Positions 1 through 5,120 of a stretch of DNA of 5,120 nucleotides are shown here, piece by piece. Within the stretch, counting starts at the first letter, position 1; the number at the start of each line of letters is the position of its first letter. Made by a program: the position numbers and the translations under genes. Origin of the DNA: Rhizobium sp. LCM 4573 (GTDB lineage: Bacteria > Pseudomonadota > Alphaproteobacteria > Rhizobiales > Rhizobiaceae); the NCBI RefSeq assembly GCF_001854865.1, contig NZ_MDDW01000015.1:11939-17058 (forward strand), in the 5' to 3' direction. The notes beneath the pieces are model-generated. The model did no database searches. It saw only the letters and a program-made list of their open reading frames with translations, and was not told where the DNA came from.

Positions 1-858
1 CACGCGACGTACGATGAAACGATCAGCCGATCGCTCGACGTCTTCGAAAGAGTGAACAAGGACATTCCCCTGGAGGGTCTCAACTGGTTCTTCGACCATG
101 CCGAGACGATCTCTGACCGTTCGATCGACCGGATAGCGGCGCTTGGCGGGGGCATCGCCGTACAGCACCGCATGGCCTACCAGGGAGAGTATTTCGCCGA
201 AAGGTATGGAAACGCCGCGGCCGAGGCCACGCCACCGATTGCGAAAATACTCGAAAAGGGCGTGAAGACGGCAGCCGGGACGGATGCGACGCGCGTGGCT
301 TCATATAATCCATGGGTGGCGCTCGCATGGATGGTCACGGGAAGAACAGTCGGTGGGATGAACCTTTACCCGCGACGGAACTGCCTCGACCGAGAGACCG
401 CGTTGCGGATGCTTACTGACTTCGCTCCCTGGTTCTCAAACGAAGTCGGGAAGAAGGGACGCATCGCGGCAGGCCATCTCGCGGACTTGATCATTCCGGA
501 CAAGGACTACTTCACCTGCGCCGAGGACGATATCTCCTTTCTCACTTCCGAACTTACCATGGTTGGAGGAAAGATTGTCTTCGCATCGGGGCCGTTTGAC
601 GACCTAGACGAAGGTCACGTCCCTCCGGCTATGCCGGACTGGTCGCCTGTGCGAACCTTTGGCGGGTACGCTGGATGGCGCGAGCCCGAAGGGGCGGGGA
701 GGTCATCGATCAGGCGGACCATGATCGCGTCCTGCGGGTGCGCGAACAATTGTGGGGTCCACGGTCACGACCACGCGTCAGCATGGACGACCAACCTACC
801 GATTTCCGATCTCAAGGGGTTCTTCGGAGCGCTAGGCTGCGCCTGTTGGGCGGTGTGA
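1..858 (+). CDS. Amidohydrolase, YtcJ-like (5' end outside window)
   Basis: This is the C-terminal 285 residues of a metal-dependent amidohydrolase. The frame is open from base 1, so the true start lies upstream; the GTG at 52 is an internal valine codon, not a convincing start. YtcJ-like members are usually about 550-640 residues, so roughly half is missing. Visible residues, numbered from the first codon here: His1 in a His-Ala pair where the family has a metal-ligand His; a second His-Ala pair at His33, replacing the usual Glu-His-Ala with Asp-His-Ala; and a Gly-Thr-Asp at 93-95, the typical barrel aspartate. The barrel is followed by the usual closing segment with Ala-Asp-Leu-Ile-Ile (about 161-165). 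A Cys/His-rich tail then runs to the stop (Cys245, 247, 251, His254, 256, 258, Cys280, 282). The reaction is expected to be hydrolysis of a C-N bond in the cytoplasm; the substrate is unknown. It is the first visible gene of a tight cluster, 12 nt before the DoxX gene. The family call is confident, the substrate is not. Confidence 0.87.
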   Translation, partial: HATYDETISRSLDVFERVNKDIPLEGLNWFFDHAETISDRSIDRIAALGGGIAVQHRMAYQGEYFAERYGNAAAEATPPIAKILEKGVKTAAGTDATRVASYNPWVALAWMVTGRTVGGMNLYPRRNCLDRETALRMLTDFAPWFSNEVGKKGRIAAGHLADLIIPDKDYFTCAEDDISFLTSELTMVGGKIVFASGPFDDLDEGHVPPAMPDWSPVRTFGGYAGWREPEGAGRSSIRRTMIASCGCANNCGVHGHDHASAWTTNLPISDLKGFFGALGCACWAV

Positions 859-863
859 GGAGG
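858..863 (+). promoter_or_regulatory. Strong Shine-Dalgarno site of the DoxX gene
   Basis: A perfect AGGAGG begins on the last base of the amidohydrolase stop codon and lies 7 nt before the ATG at 871. This fixes the DoxX start at 871 rather than at the further ATG codons from 907 on. It also suggests that ribosomes ending the upstream gene can restart here. Confidence 0.85.
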
Positions 864-870
864 ATCGGAA

Positions 871-1308
871 ATGACGAATCCAAGACTCCCCCCAGGTCTC
901 CCTTCCATGATGACGATGCCTGCGGTCCGTTTCGCAGGATTGTTGGCCCTTTGCTCCGCTTACATCCAAGGACCGATCACCAAGATACTCGACTTCCCCG
1001 GAGCGGTTGCGGAGATGGAGCATTTTCATCTTCTACCGGGGACGCTGTTCGCGATCCTGGTGATAGGTTTCGAGTTGATCGCGTCCCTTCTTGTCCTTAC
1101 CGGACATCTCCGATGGATCGCGTCCCTCGCTCTTTCGGTCTTCACCTTGCTGGCGACCCTGATTGCCGTACGGTTCTGGGAGGTCCCCCCAGGCTACGAC
1201 CGCCTGATGGCAATGAACGCCTTCTTCGAGCATTTGGGGCTGGCGGGGGCCTTCCTCATAGTCGCTTGGTATGACCTACGCGAACGCCGCCAGGCGGGGG
1301 CGCGGTGA
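871..1308 (+). CDS. DoxX family membrane protein
   Basis: The gene encodes a 145-residue integral inner-membrane protein of the DoxX type. Four hydrophobic segments are visible at about residues 18-34, 56-78, 82-101 and 119-135, the usual DoxX four-helix layout and length. Family-like features are the Phe-Glu-Leu-Ile stretch in helix 2 (67-70), the Arg-Phe-Trp-Glu turn after helix 3 (101-104) and a Phe-Phe-Glu-His-Leu-Gly-Leu-Ala-Gly segment (118-126) leading into helix 4. The end is basic (Arg-Glu-Arg-Arg), which suits a cytoplasmic C-terminus. The start is set by a perfect Shine-Dalgarno site 7 nt upstream; Met13, Met14 and Met16 are less likely. The stop codon overlaps the start of the next gene, so coupling to the MFS exporter is likely. 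DoxX proteins have been linked to quinone-dependent redox reactions and oxidative-stress complexes, but most have no proven role, and none can be assigned here. Confidence 0.88.
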   Translation: MTNPRLPPGLPSMMTMPAVRFAGLLALCSAYIQGPITKILDFPGAVAEMEHFHLLPGTLFAILVIGFELIASLLVLTGHLRWIASLALSVFTLLATLIAVRFWEVPPGYDRLMAMNAFFEHLGLAGAFLIVAWYDLRERRQAGAR

Positions 1309-1310
1309 TG
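1292..1310 (+). promoter_or_regulatory. Coupled stop/start junction between DoxX and MFS genes
   Basis: The DoxX stop TGA (1306-1308) shares bases with two possible starts in one frame: GTG at 1305 (4-nt overlap) and ATG at 1308 (1-nt overlap). An AGGCGG at 1292-1297 lies 7 nt before the GTG and 10 nt before the ATG. The protein differs by only one residue. I annotate the ATG as the commoner initiator. Either choice implies translational coupling. Confidence 0.7.
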
Positions 1311-2945
1311 GCCACGAATTCGGGCAAAGACAGCAGTTTCAGCGAAAGCAGCTTCGGCCCGCTCCGCCACCAGGTGTTTGCAGTCCTATGGGCCGCAACG
1401 GTAATTGGTAACATCGGCACCTTTATGCGCGATGTTACCAGTTCCTGGCTTATGACCGAGCTGGCGTCGTCGCCGATGGCTGTTGCGGGGCTCCAGGCCG
1501 CGTCCACCCTGCCCATATTTCTCCTCGCGATCCCTGCAGGCGTTCTCTCGGACATACTGGATAGGCGGCGCTTCCTGCTGTTTATCCAGGTACTTCTCAT
1601 GGCAGTGAGCCTATGCCTCCTGGCGCTGTCGGCGTTCTCTCTGCAGAGCGTCGTGTCTCTGATAGCGCTGACTTTCGTCGGAGGCGTGGGAGGCGCGCTC
1701 ATGGCTCCGACGTGGCAGGCGATCGTCCCGGAACTCGTCCCGAAGAGTGACCTCCGGAATGCTGTCGCTCTCAATTCGCTTGGCATAAACATCTCAAGGT
1801 CTATCGGCCCGGCGCTCGGAGGTTTCGTCCTCGCCTATCTCGGAGCGACGGTTTCCTATGGCGTAGACATCGTCACCTACTTGCTGACGGCTGCCGCGCT
1901 CATCTGGTGGAAGCGGGCCGCACCTGAATCCAATGACCTCAGGGAGAGCTTTTCGGGAGCATTCCGCGCAGGCTTACGCTACGCCAAGGCGAGCCCCGAA
2001 TTGCACGTCGTCCTCTTGCGCGCGGCTGTTTACTTCGCGTTCACAAGCGCCATCTGGGCACTTCTCCCGCTTGTTGCCCGAACGCTACTCGGTGGCGACG
2101 CAGGCTTTTACGGCGTTCTCCTCGGGGCCGTTGGTCTGGGAGCGATCCTCGGCGCTCTAGTTATGCCTGTGCTCCGCAAGCGGTTGGATGCCGACGGTAT
2201 GATGCTGCTGTCGGCCGTGATCGCCGCGTGTGTGATGGCACTCCTGGCGTTGTCACCGCCGCAGTGGCTCGGAATATTTCTGTCGTTGGCCATGGGAGCA
2301 GCTTGGATAGCGGCTCTGACCACGCTCAACGCAACGGCGCAGACGATCCTGCCCAATTGGGTTCGCGGGAGATCGTTGGCGGTTTATCTGACGACATTCA
2401 ATGGCGCGATGACTTTCGGAAGCATCGCCTGGGGGACCATCGCCGAGACCTTGGAACTGCAGGCGACGCTTTTGATTGCTTCGATTGGACTTGTGCTTAC
2501 CGGGTTCATCTTTCACCGCATGAAATTGCCCAATGGTGACACCGACCTGTCCCCATCCGATCACTGGCCGGAGCCTCTGATCGCTACCTCGGTGGAAGGT
2601 GATCGCGGCCCCGTCCTGATCCTCGTTGAATACGAAATCGATCCGGTCGACAGGCGAGCTTTCCATAACGCCGCCTCCCGCCTTTCCGGCGAACGTCGGC
2701 GCGACGGCGCATACGCCTGGGGCATCTCCGAAGACGTGGCGAATCCTATGAGGATCATCGAATGGTTCCTCGTCGAGTCCTGGTCGGAGCATCTTCGGCA
2801 GCACCATCGAGTGTCCAAGGCTTCGGCGGACCTCCAGGTTGCAGTTACCGCTTTTCACAGGGGAGGGAACCCTCCCTTGGTCAAACATCTGCTGGCCCTC
2901 GCGGCCCCGGATGCAACTCCCTCAAAAGAGGTCCCCAATGGATGA
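1308..2945 (+). CDS. MFS_3 family exporter with C-terminal soluble domain
   Basis: The gene encodes a 545-residue major facilitator of the MFS_3 group (EntS-like / 'transmembrane secretion effector'), expected to expel a small molecule across the inner membrane using the proton gradient. Residues about 15-405 form the transporter, with many hydrophobic helices. The loop between helices 2 and 3 carries the MFS motif A: Gly78, Asp82 and the Arg86-Arg87-Arg88 run. Other group-typical stretches are Ala-Pro-Thr-Trp-Gln (133-137), [13 protein letters not shown] (156-168) and Asn-Trp-Val-Arg-Gly-Arg (350-355). After a polar linker, residues about 434-530 form a soluble domain that opens with a beta-like Val-Leu-Ile-Leu-Val-Glu-Tyr and contains Glu-Trp-Phe-Leu-Val-Glu-Ser-Trp (485-492) and His499-His500. 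This resembles the antibiotic-biosynthesis-monooxygenase (dimeric ferredoxin-like) fold and is normal for the longer MFS_3 members. The gene overlaps both neighbours, so it sits inside an operon. Its substrate may be linked to the flanking hydrolases, which is inference. Confidence 0.9.
   Translation: MATNSGKDSSFSESSFGPLRHQVFAVLWAATVIGNIGTFMRDVTSSWLMTELASSPMAVAGLQAASTLPIFLLAIPAGVLSDILDRRRFLLFIQVLLMAVSLCLLALSAFSLQSVVSLIALTFVGGVGGALMAPTWQAIVPELVPKSDLRNAVALNSLGINISRSIGPALGGFVLAYLGATVSYGVDIVTYLLTAAALIWWKRAAPESNDLRESFSGAFRAGLRYAKASPELHVVLLRAAVYFAFTSAIWALLPLVARTLLGGDAGFYGVLLGAVGLGAILGALVMPVLRKRLDADGMMLLSAVIAACVMALLALSPPQWLGIFLSLAMGAAWIAALTTLNATAQTILPNWVRGRSLAVYLTTFNGAMTFGSIAWGTIAETLELQATLLIASIGLVLTGFIFHRMKLPNGDTDLSPSDHWPEPLIATSVEGDRGPVLILVEYEIDPVDRRAFHNAASRLSGERRRDGAYAWGISEDVANPMRIIEWFLVESWSEHLRQHHRVSKASADLQVAVTAFHRGGNPPLVKHLLALAAPDATPSKEVPNG
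2926..2931 (+). promoter_or_regulatory. Shine-Dalgarno site for the Tat-leader start of the hydrolase
   Basis: AAGAGG lies inside the end of the MFS gene, 6 nt before the ATG at 2938. It supports the long, exported form of the alpha/beta hydrolase. That form overlaps the MFS stop by 8 nt. Confidence 0.65.
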
Positions 2946-3900
2946 ATCAAAGGATCGGCTACCCCTCACTCGTCGAGGCTTGCTGGCCGTCGGTGGAGCC
3001 GTCGCAGCAGCCTCCGCGATCCCCGGGTCACTGGCAGCCGCAGCCGCCCACTACCGTCACGAAGTAGGAGAACTCACGATGGCAACAATCACGACCAAGG
3101 ATGGCACCAAGATTTTCTACAAGGATTGGGGAAAGGGACAGCCGATTGTCTTCTGCCACGGCTGGCCGCTCTCCGCGGACGCTTGGGACAACCAGATGCT
3201 GTTCTTTGGCCTCAACGGCTACCGCGTTGTCGCACACGATCGTCGCGGCCACGGGCGATCGGATCAGACGTGGGACGGCAACGATATGGATCACTACGCT
3301 GATGATCTTTCGGAGCTGATCGAGAAGCTGGACCTCAAGAACATCGTACTCGTTGGCCATTCGACAGGTGGCGGCGAAGTCGCTCACTATATCGGCCGTC
3401 ACGGGACGAAGCGTGTTGCCAAGGTCGTCCTGGTCGGAGCGGTGCCGCCTCTTATGCTCAAGACCGAGGCCAATCCGGAGGGCACGCCGTTGCAAGCCTT
3501 CGACGGTATTCGGGCCGGGACCGCAGGCGATCGGTCACAGTTCTTCAAGGACCTGACGATGCCGTTCTACGGGTTCAACAAGGAAGGCGCGAAGGTGAAC
3601 GAAGGCCTGCGGGACTCGTTCTGGCTTCAGGGCATGATGGGCAGCATCAAAGCTCACTATGATTGCATCCATGAGTTTTCCGAGGTCGACTACACTTCCG
3701 ACCTCAAGAAGATCGACAAGCCAACATTGATCATCCACGGCGATGCCGATCAGATCGTCCCAATCCAAGCATCCGCAATGAAGTCTTCCAGGATCGTCAA
3801 AGGCGCGCAGCTCAAGGTCTACGAAGGTGCGCCACACGGTCTTGCCCAAACAGAGGCCGAAAAATTCAACGCGGACGTCCTCGATTTCATCAAGGCATGA
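2938..3900 (+). CDS. Alpha/beta hydrolase, non-heme chloroperoxidase/arylesterase type, with Tat leader
   Basis: The chosen start gives 320 residues. Residues 1-37 look like a twin-arginine signal: Thr-Arg-Arg-Gly-Leu-Leu at 11-16, then an Ala/Gly-rich hydrophobic stretch with possible cleavage in the alanine run at 33-37. This predicts export of the folded enzyme to the periplasm. The enzyme core begins at Met48 and is a full-length family member of 273 residues. Core features, numbered from Met48 as 1: His-Gly-Trp-Pro oxyanion region (27-30), Asp-Arg-Arg-Gly-His-Gly-Arg-Ser (54-61), nucleophile elbow Gly-His-Ser-Thr-Gly-Gly with Ser95, acid Asp224 in Gly-Asp-Ala-Asp, and His253 in Pro-His-Gly. 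The triad is therefore complete (Ser142, Asp271, His300 in the long form). The family hydrolyses esters, and some members make peracids that halogenate without any metal or heme. The real substrate is unknown. A second strong ribosome site and ATG at 3079 could yield a cytoplasmic form. The gene is last in the cluster and is followed by a hairpin. Confidence 0.93.
   Translation: MDESKDRLPLTRRGLLAVGGAVAAASAIPGSLAAAAAHYRHEVGELTMATITTKDGTKIFYKDWGKGQPIVFCHGWPLSADAWDNQMLFFGLNGYRVVAHDRRGHGRSDQTWDGNDMDHYADDLSELIEKLDLKNIVLVGHSTGGGEVAHYIGRHGTKRVAKVVLVGAVPPLMLKTEANPEGTPLQAFDGIRAGTAGDRSQFFKDLTMPFYGFNKEGAKVNEGLRDSFWLQGMMGSIKAHYDCIHEFSEVDYTSDLKKIDKPTLIIHGDADQIVPIQASAMKSSRIVKGAQLKVYEGAPHGLAQTEAEKFNADVLDFIKA
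3066..3081 (+). promoter_or_regulatory. Internal Shine-Dalgarno site and alternative start of the hydrolase
   Basis: AGGAG at 3066-3070 stands 8 nt before an in-frame ATG at 3079. This ATG is exactly where leaderless chloroperoxidase-family proteins begin (Met-Ala-Thr-Ile-Thr-Thr). Starting here gives a 273-residue cytoplasmic enzyme with the whole catalytic core and no export signal. The ribosome site looks at least as good as the one for the long form. Whether one or both starts are used cannot be told from sequence. Confidence 0.6.
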
Positions 3901-3908
3901 CCGTGCGG

Positions 3909-3929
3909 GAAGGGGGCGACGCCCCCTTC
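3909..3929 (+). terminator. Hairpin after the hydrolase gene, possible terminator
   Basis: A perfect 9-bp, G+C-rich stem (3909-3917 with 3921-3929) closes a 3-nt loop, 8 nt after the hydrolase stop codon. The position suits a transcription end. No run of T follows, so it is not a classical intrinsic terminator; it may slow polymerase, protect the 3' end of the message, or only reduce read-through into the next gene. The 32 nt from 3930 to the next ATG show no clear promoter. Confidence 0.6.
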
Positions 3930-3961
3930 TAACCGCCGCGCAAAACAGAGCTCGTATTTTC

Positions 3962-5120
3962 ATGGATCATCACACGCACCCCAATTCCACCAGAAGCCCG
4001 AGACTGATGCACCGCTCCGGCGTACTTGTCGCAGTAGCGGGTTCTCTTTCGCTCGCTGTCGCGATGGGCATCGGCCGTTTCGCGTTCACGCCGCTTATGC
4101 CGATGATGGTTCAAGAAGGACACATCGACATAGCTGCCGGAAGTAATCTCGCAAGTGCCAATTATCTCGGCTATCTGGCAGGCGCGATGCTGCTGATGGG
4201 CTCTCCTCGCGTGGTGTCGAACAGCGTGCTCGTGCGAGTTAGCCTGATCGCGACAGTCGCCCTCACGGCTGTGATGGCATTGGACTGGCCGTTGGGTTGG
4301 CTGTTTTTCCGTTTTCTCGCGGGTGTCTTCAGCGCTTTCGCCTTCGTCTCTACCTCAGCCTGGGCGTTCGCTCATTTGACGCGTTTCGAATCCAGTCATC
4401 TCGGCGGAATTGTTTTCACCGGTCCCGGCTTGGGCATCGCGTTCTCGGGTATCGTGGCGTTGGAACTTTTCGCACAAGGTCTTACTGCAGAACTCGTCTG
4501 GTTAGCGTTCGCCGCTGTTTCGCTCGTTGCCACGTTCATCGTATGGCCGGTTCTTGGTGACCCAGAACTCCCGAGTGACCAAGTCGCCCACAAAAACCCA
4601 GAACCTGTCTCCGGAAAGCTCGACCGTATGGAAATGGTCGTCTTCGCTTTTGCCTACGGGTTGGCCGGGTTCGGCTACATCATCACGGCGACATTCCTGC
4701 CGGCGATGGCGCACGCCGAATTGCCTCCGTCGATCTGGCTAGATGCTTTTTGGCCTCTATTCGGTATCGCCGCCGCACTAGGCTGCGGAATAGCGATTAA
4801 GGTGGCGAAGCGGTTCGATCCGAGGGCGCTGCTTTTCGTCGCCTATATCGTTCAGGGCCTTGGCGTCCTTCTCATCATCCCGATGCCTACTCTCTTCGGC
4901 TTCACCGCCAGCAGCTTCCTGGTGGGACTTCCCTTCACGGCAATCAACTTCTTCGCGCTGAGGGAGGTCCAACGGCTGCGCCCGCACGCGGCGGCAAGAT
5001 ATATGGGGATGCTGACCGCACTCTATGGCATAGGGCAGATCGCAGGACCGCCCGTAGTTGCTGCCCTCCTTTCGAACGTGAGCTCGCAGGAGGCGGGCTA
5101 CAATGCTGCCCTTGCCTTGG
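3962..5120 (+). CDS. YbfB/YjiJ family MFS transporter (3' end outside window)
   Basis: The frame is open from ATG 3962 to the right edge, giving 386 residues. Family members are about 390-410 long, so only a short tail is missing. The family mark is near the N-terminus: Gly-Ile-Gly-Arg-Phe-Ala-Phe-Thr-Pro-Leu-Met-Pro (residues 36-47) at the end of helix 1. Further family-like stretches are Phe-Thr-Gly-Pro-Gly-Leu-Gly-Ile (152-159) and Gly-Leu-Ala-Gly-Phe-Gly-Tyr-Ile (233-240), the second opening the C-terminal half. The two halves are joined by a polar linker (about 199-221). It is an inner-membrane protein of the MFS fold; substrates of this group are mostly unknown. The start is uncertain: the ribosome site upstream of 3962 is weak, and ATG 4007 (Met16) would also keep helix 1 whole while removing a His-rich head (His3, His4, His6). 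It lies 61 nt after the hydrolase, beyond a hairpin, so it may or may not share the upstream message. Confidence 0.88.
   Translation, partial: MDHHTHPNSTRSPRLMHRSGVLVAVAGSLSLAVAMGIGRFAFTPLMPMMVQEGHIDIAAGSNLASANYLGYLAGAMLLMGSPRVVSNSVLVRVSLIATVALTAVMALDWPLGWLFFRFLAGVFSAFAFVSTSAWAFAHLTRFESSHLGGIVFTGPGLGIAFSGIVALELFAQGLTAELVWLAFAAVSLVATFIVWPVLGDPELPSDQVAHKNPEPVSGKLDRMEMVVFAFAYGLAGFGYIITATFLPAMAHAELPPSIWLDAFWPLFGIAAALGCGIAIKVAKRFDPRALLFVAYIVQGLGVLLIIPMPTLFGFTASSFLVGLPFTAINFFALREVQRLRPHAAARYMGMLTALYGIGQIAGPPVVAALLSNVSSQEAGYNAALAL

Noticed and set aside
52..54. GTG as the real start of the first gene
   Set aside because: The frame is open upstream to base 1, and the preceding codons already encode family-like sequence beginning with the His-Ala pair; there is no good ribosome site before 52.
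675..1274. A 199-codon plus-strand open frame across the amidohydrolase/DoxX junction
   Set aside because: It is rich in Arg, Pro and Gly with no recognisable domain, and it overlaps two well-supported genes in another frame. It is a shadow of G+C-rich coding DNA.
1256..1792. A 178-codon minus-strand open frame opposite the start of the MFS_3 gene
   Set aside because: Its composition is Arg/Ser/Thr-rich and low-complexity, no family is recognisable, and the opposite strand carries a clear transporter.
2253..2888. A 211-codon minus-strand open frame opposite the end of the MFS_3 gene
   Set aside because: No domain or ribosome site supports it, and the plus strand encodes conserved transporter helices and the C-terminal domain over the same bases.
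2839..2937. Longer hydrolase start upstream of 2938
   Set aside because: It would add 33 residues encoded inside the MFS gene ahead of a Tat leader that must be near the N-terminus; ATG 2938 has a ribosome site and gives a normal leader.
4297..4560. An 87-codon plus-strand open frame inside the YbfB/YjiJ-type gene
   Set aside because: It is Arg/Phe/Ser-rich with no recognisable domain and lies wholly within a well-supported transporter frame that runs to the window edge.
1..5120. Mobile element, CRISPR array, tRNA or defence system
   Set aside because: I found no terminal repeats, transposase motifs, regular repeat-spacer pattern, tRNA-like fold or nuclease/helicase domains; coding sequence fills nearly the whole window.

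Overview
The window is a gene-dense, all-plus-strand stretch of bacterial DNA, roughly 60 % G+C by eye, with good Shine-Dalgarno sites. Gene content (YtcJ-like amidohydrolase, DoxX, MFS_3 transporter, Tat-leader non-heme chloroperoxidase-type hydrolase, YbfB/YjiJ-type MFS) and composition fit a proteobacterium. An alphaproteobacterium of the Rhizobiales type is my best guess, but the sequence alone does not prove it. No RNA genes, insertion sequences, CRISPR arrays or long repeats were seen.

Layout. Positions 1-858 hold the C-terminal part of an amidohydrolase whose start lies outside the window. After 12 nt comes a small DoxX-family membrane protein (871-1308). It overlaps the start of a 545-residue MFS_3 exporter with a C-terminal soluble domain (1308-2945). 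That gene overlaps by 8 nt an alpha/beta hydrolase of the non-heme chloroperoxidase/arylesterase group (2938-3900). A perfect 9-bp hairpin lies just after its stop codon (3909-3929). A YbfB/YjiJ-type MFS transporter follows (3962 to beyond the right edge). The only gap of note is the 61 nt between the last two genes, and it contains the hairpin.

How they may work together. The first four genes are packed like one translationally coupled operon: two metabolic hydrolases, a DoxX membrane protein and a drug-type exporter. This suggests processing and export, or detoxification, of a small amide- or ester-containing molecule. The substrate cannot be read from the sequence. The last gene sits behind the hairpin and may be a separate unit or a read-through member.

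The most interesting points are: a hydrolase gene with two credible starts, one adding a twin-arginine export leader and one (with its own strong ribosome site) giving a cytoplasmic enzyme; a proline in that enzyme at the position linked to perhydrolase activity; and a Cys/His-rich tail on the amidohydrolase. I see no clearly new multi-gene defence or mobile system here.
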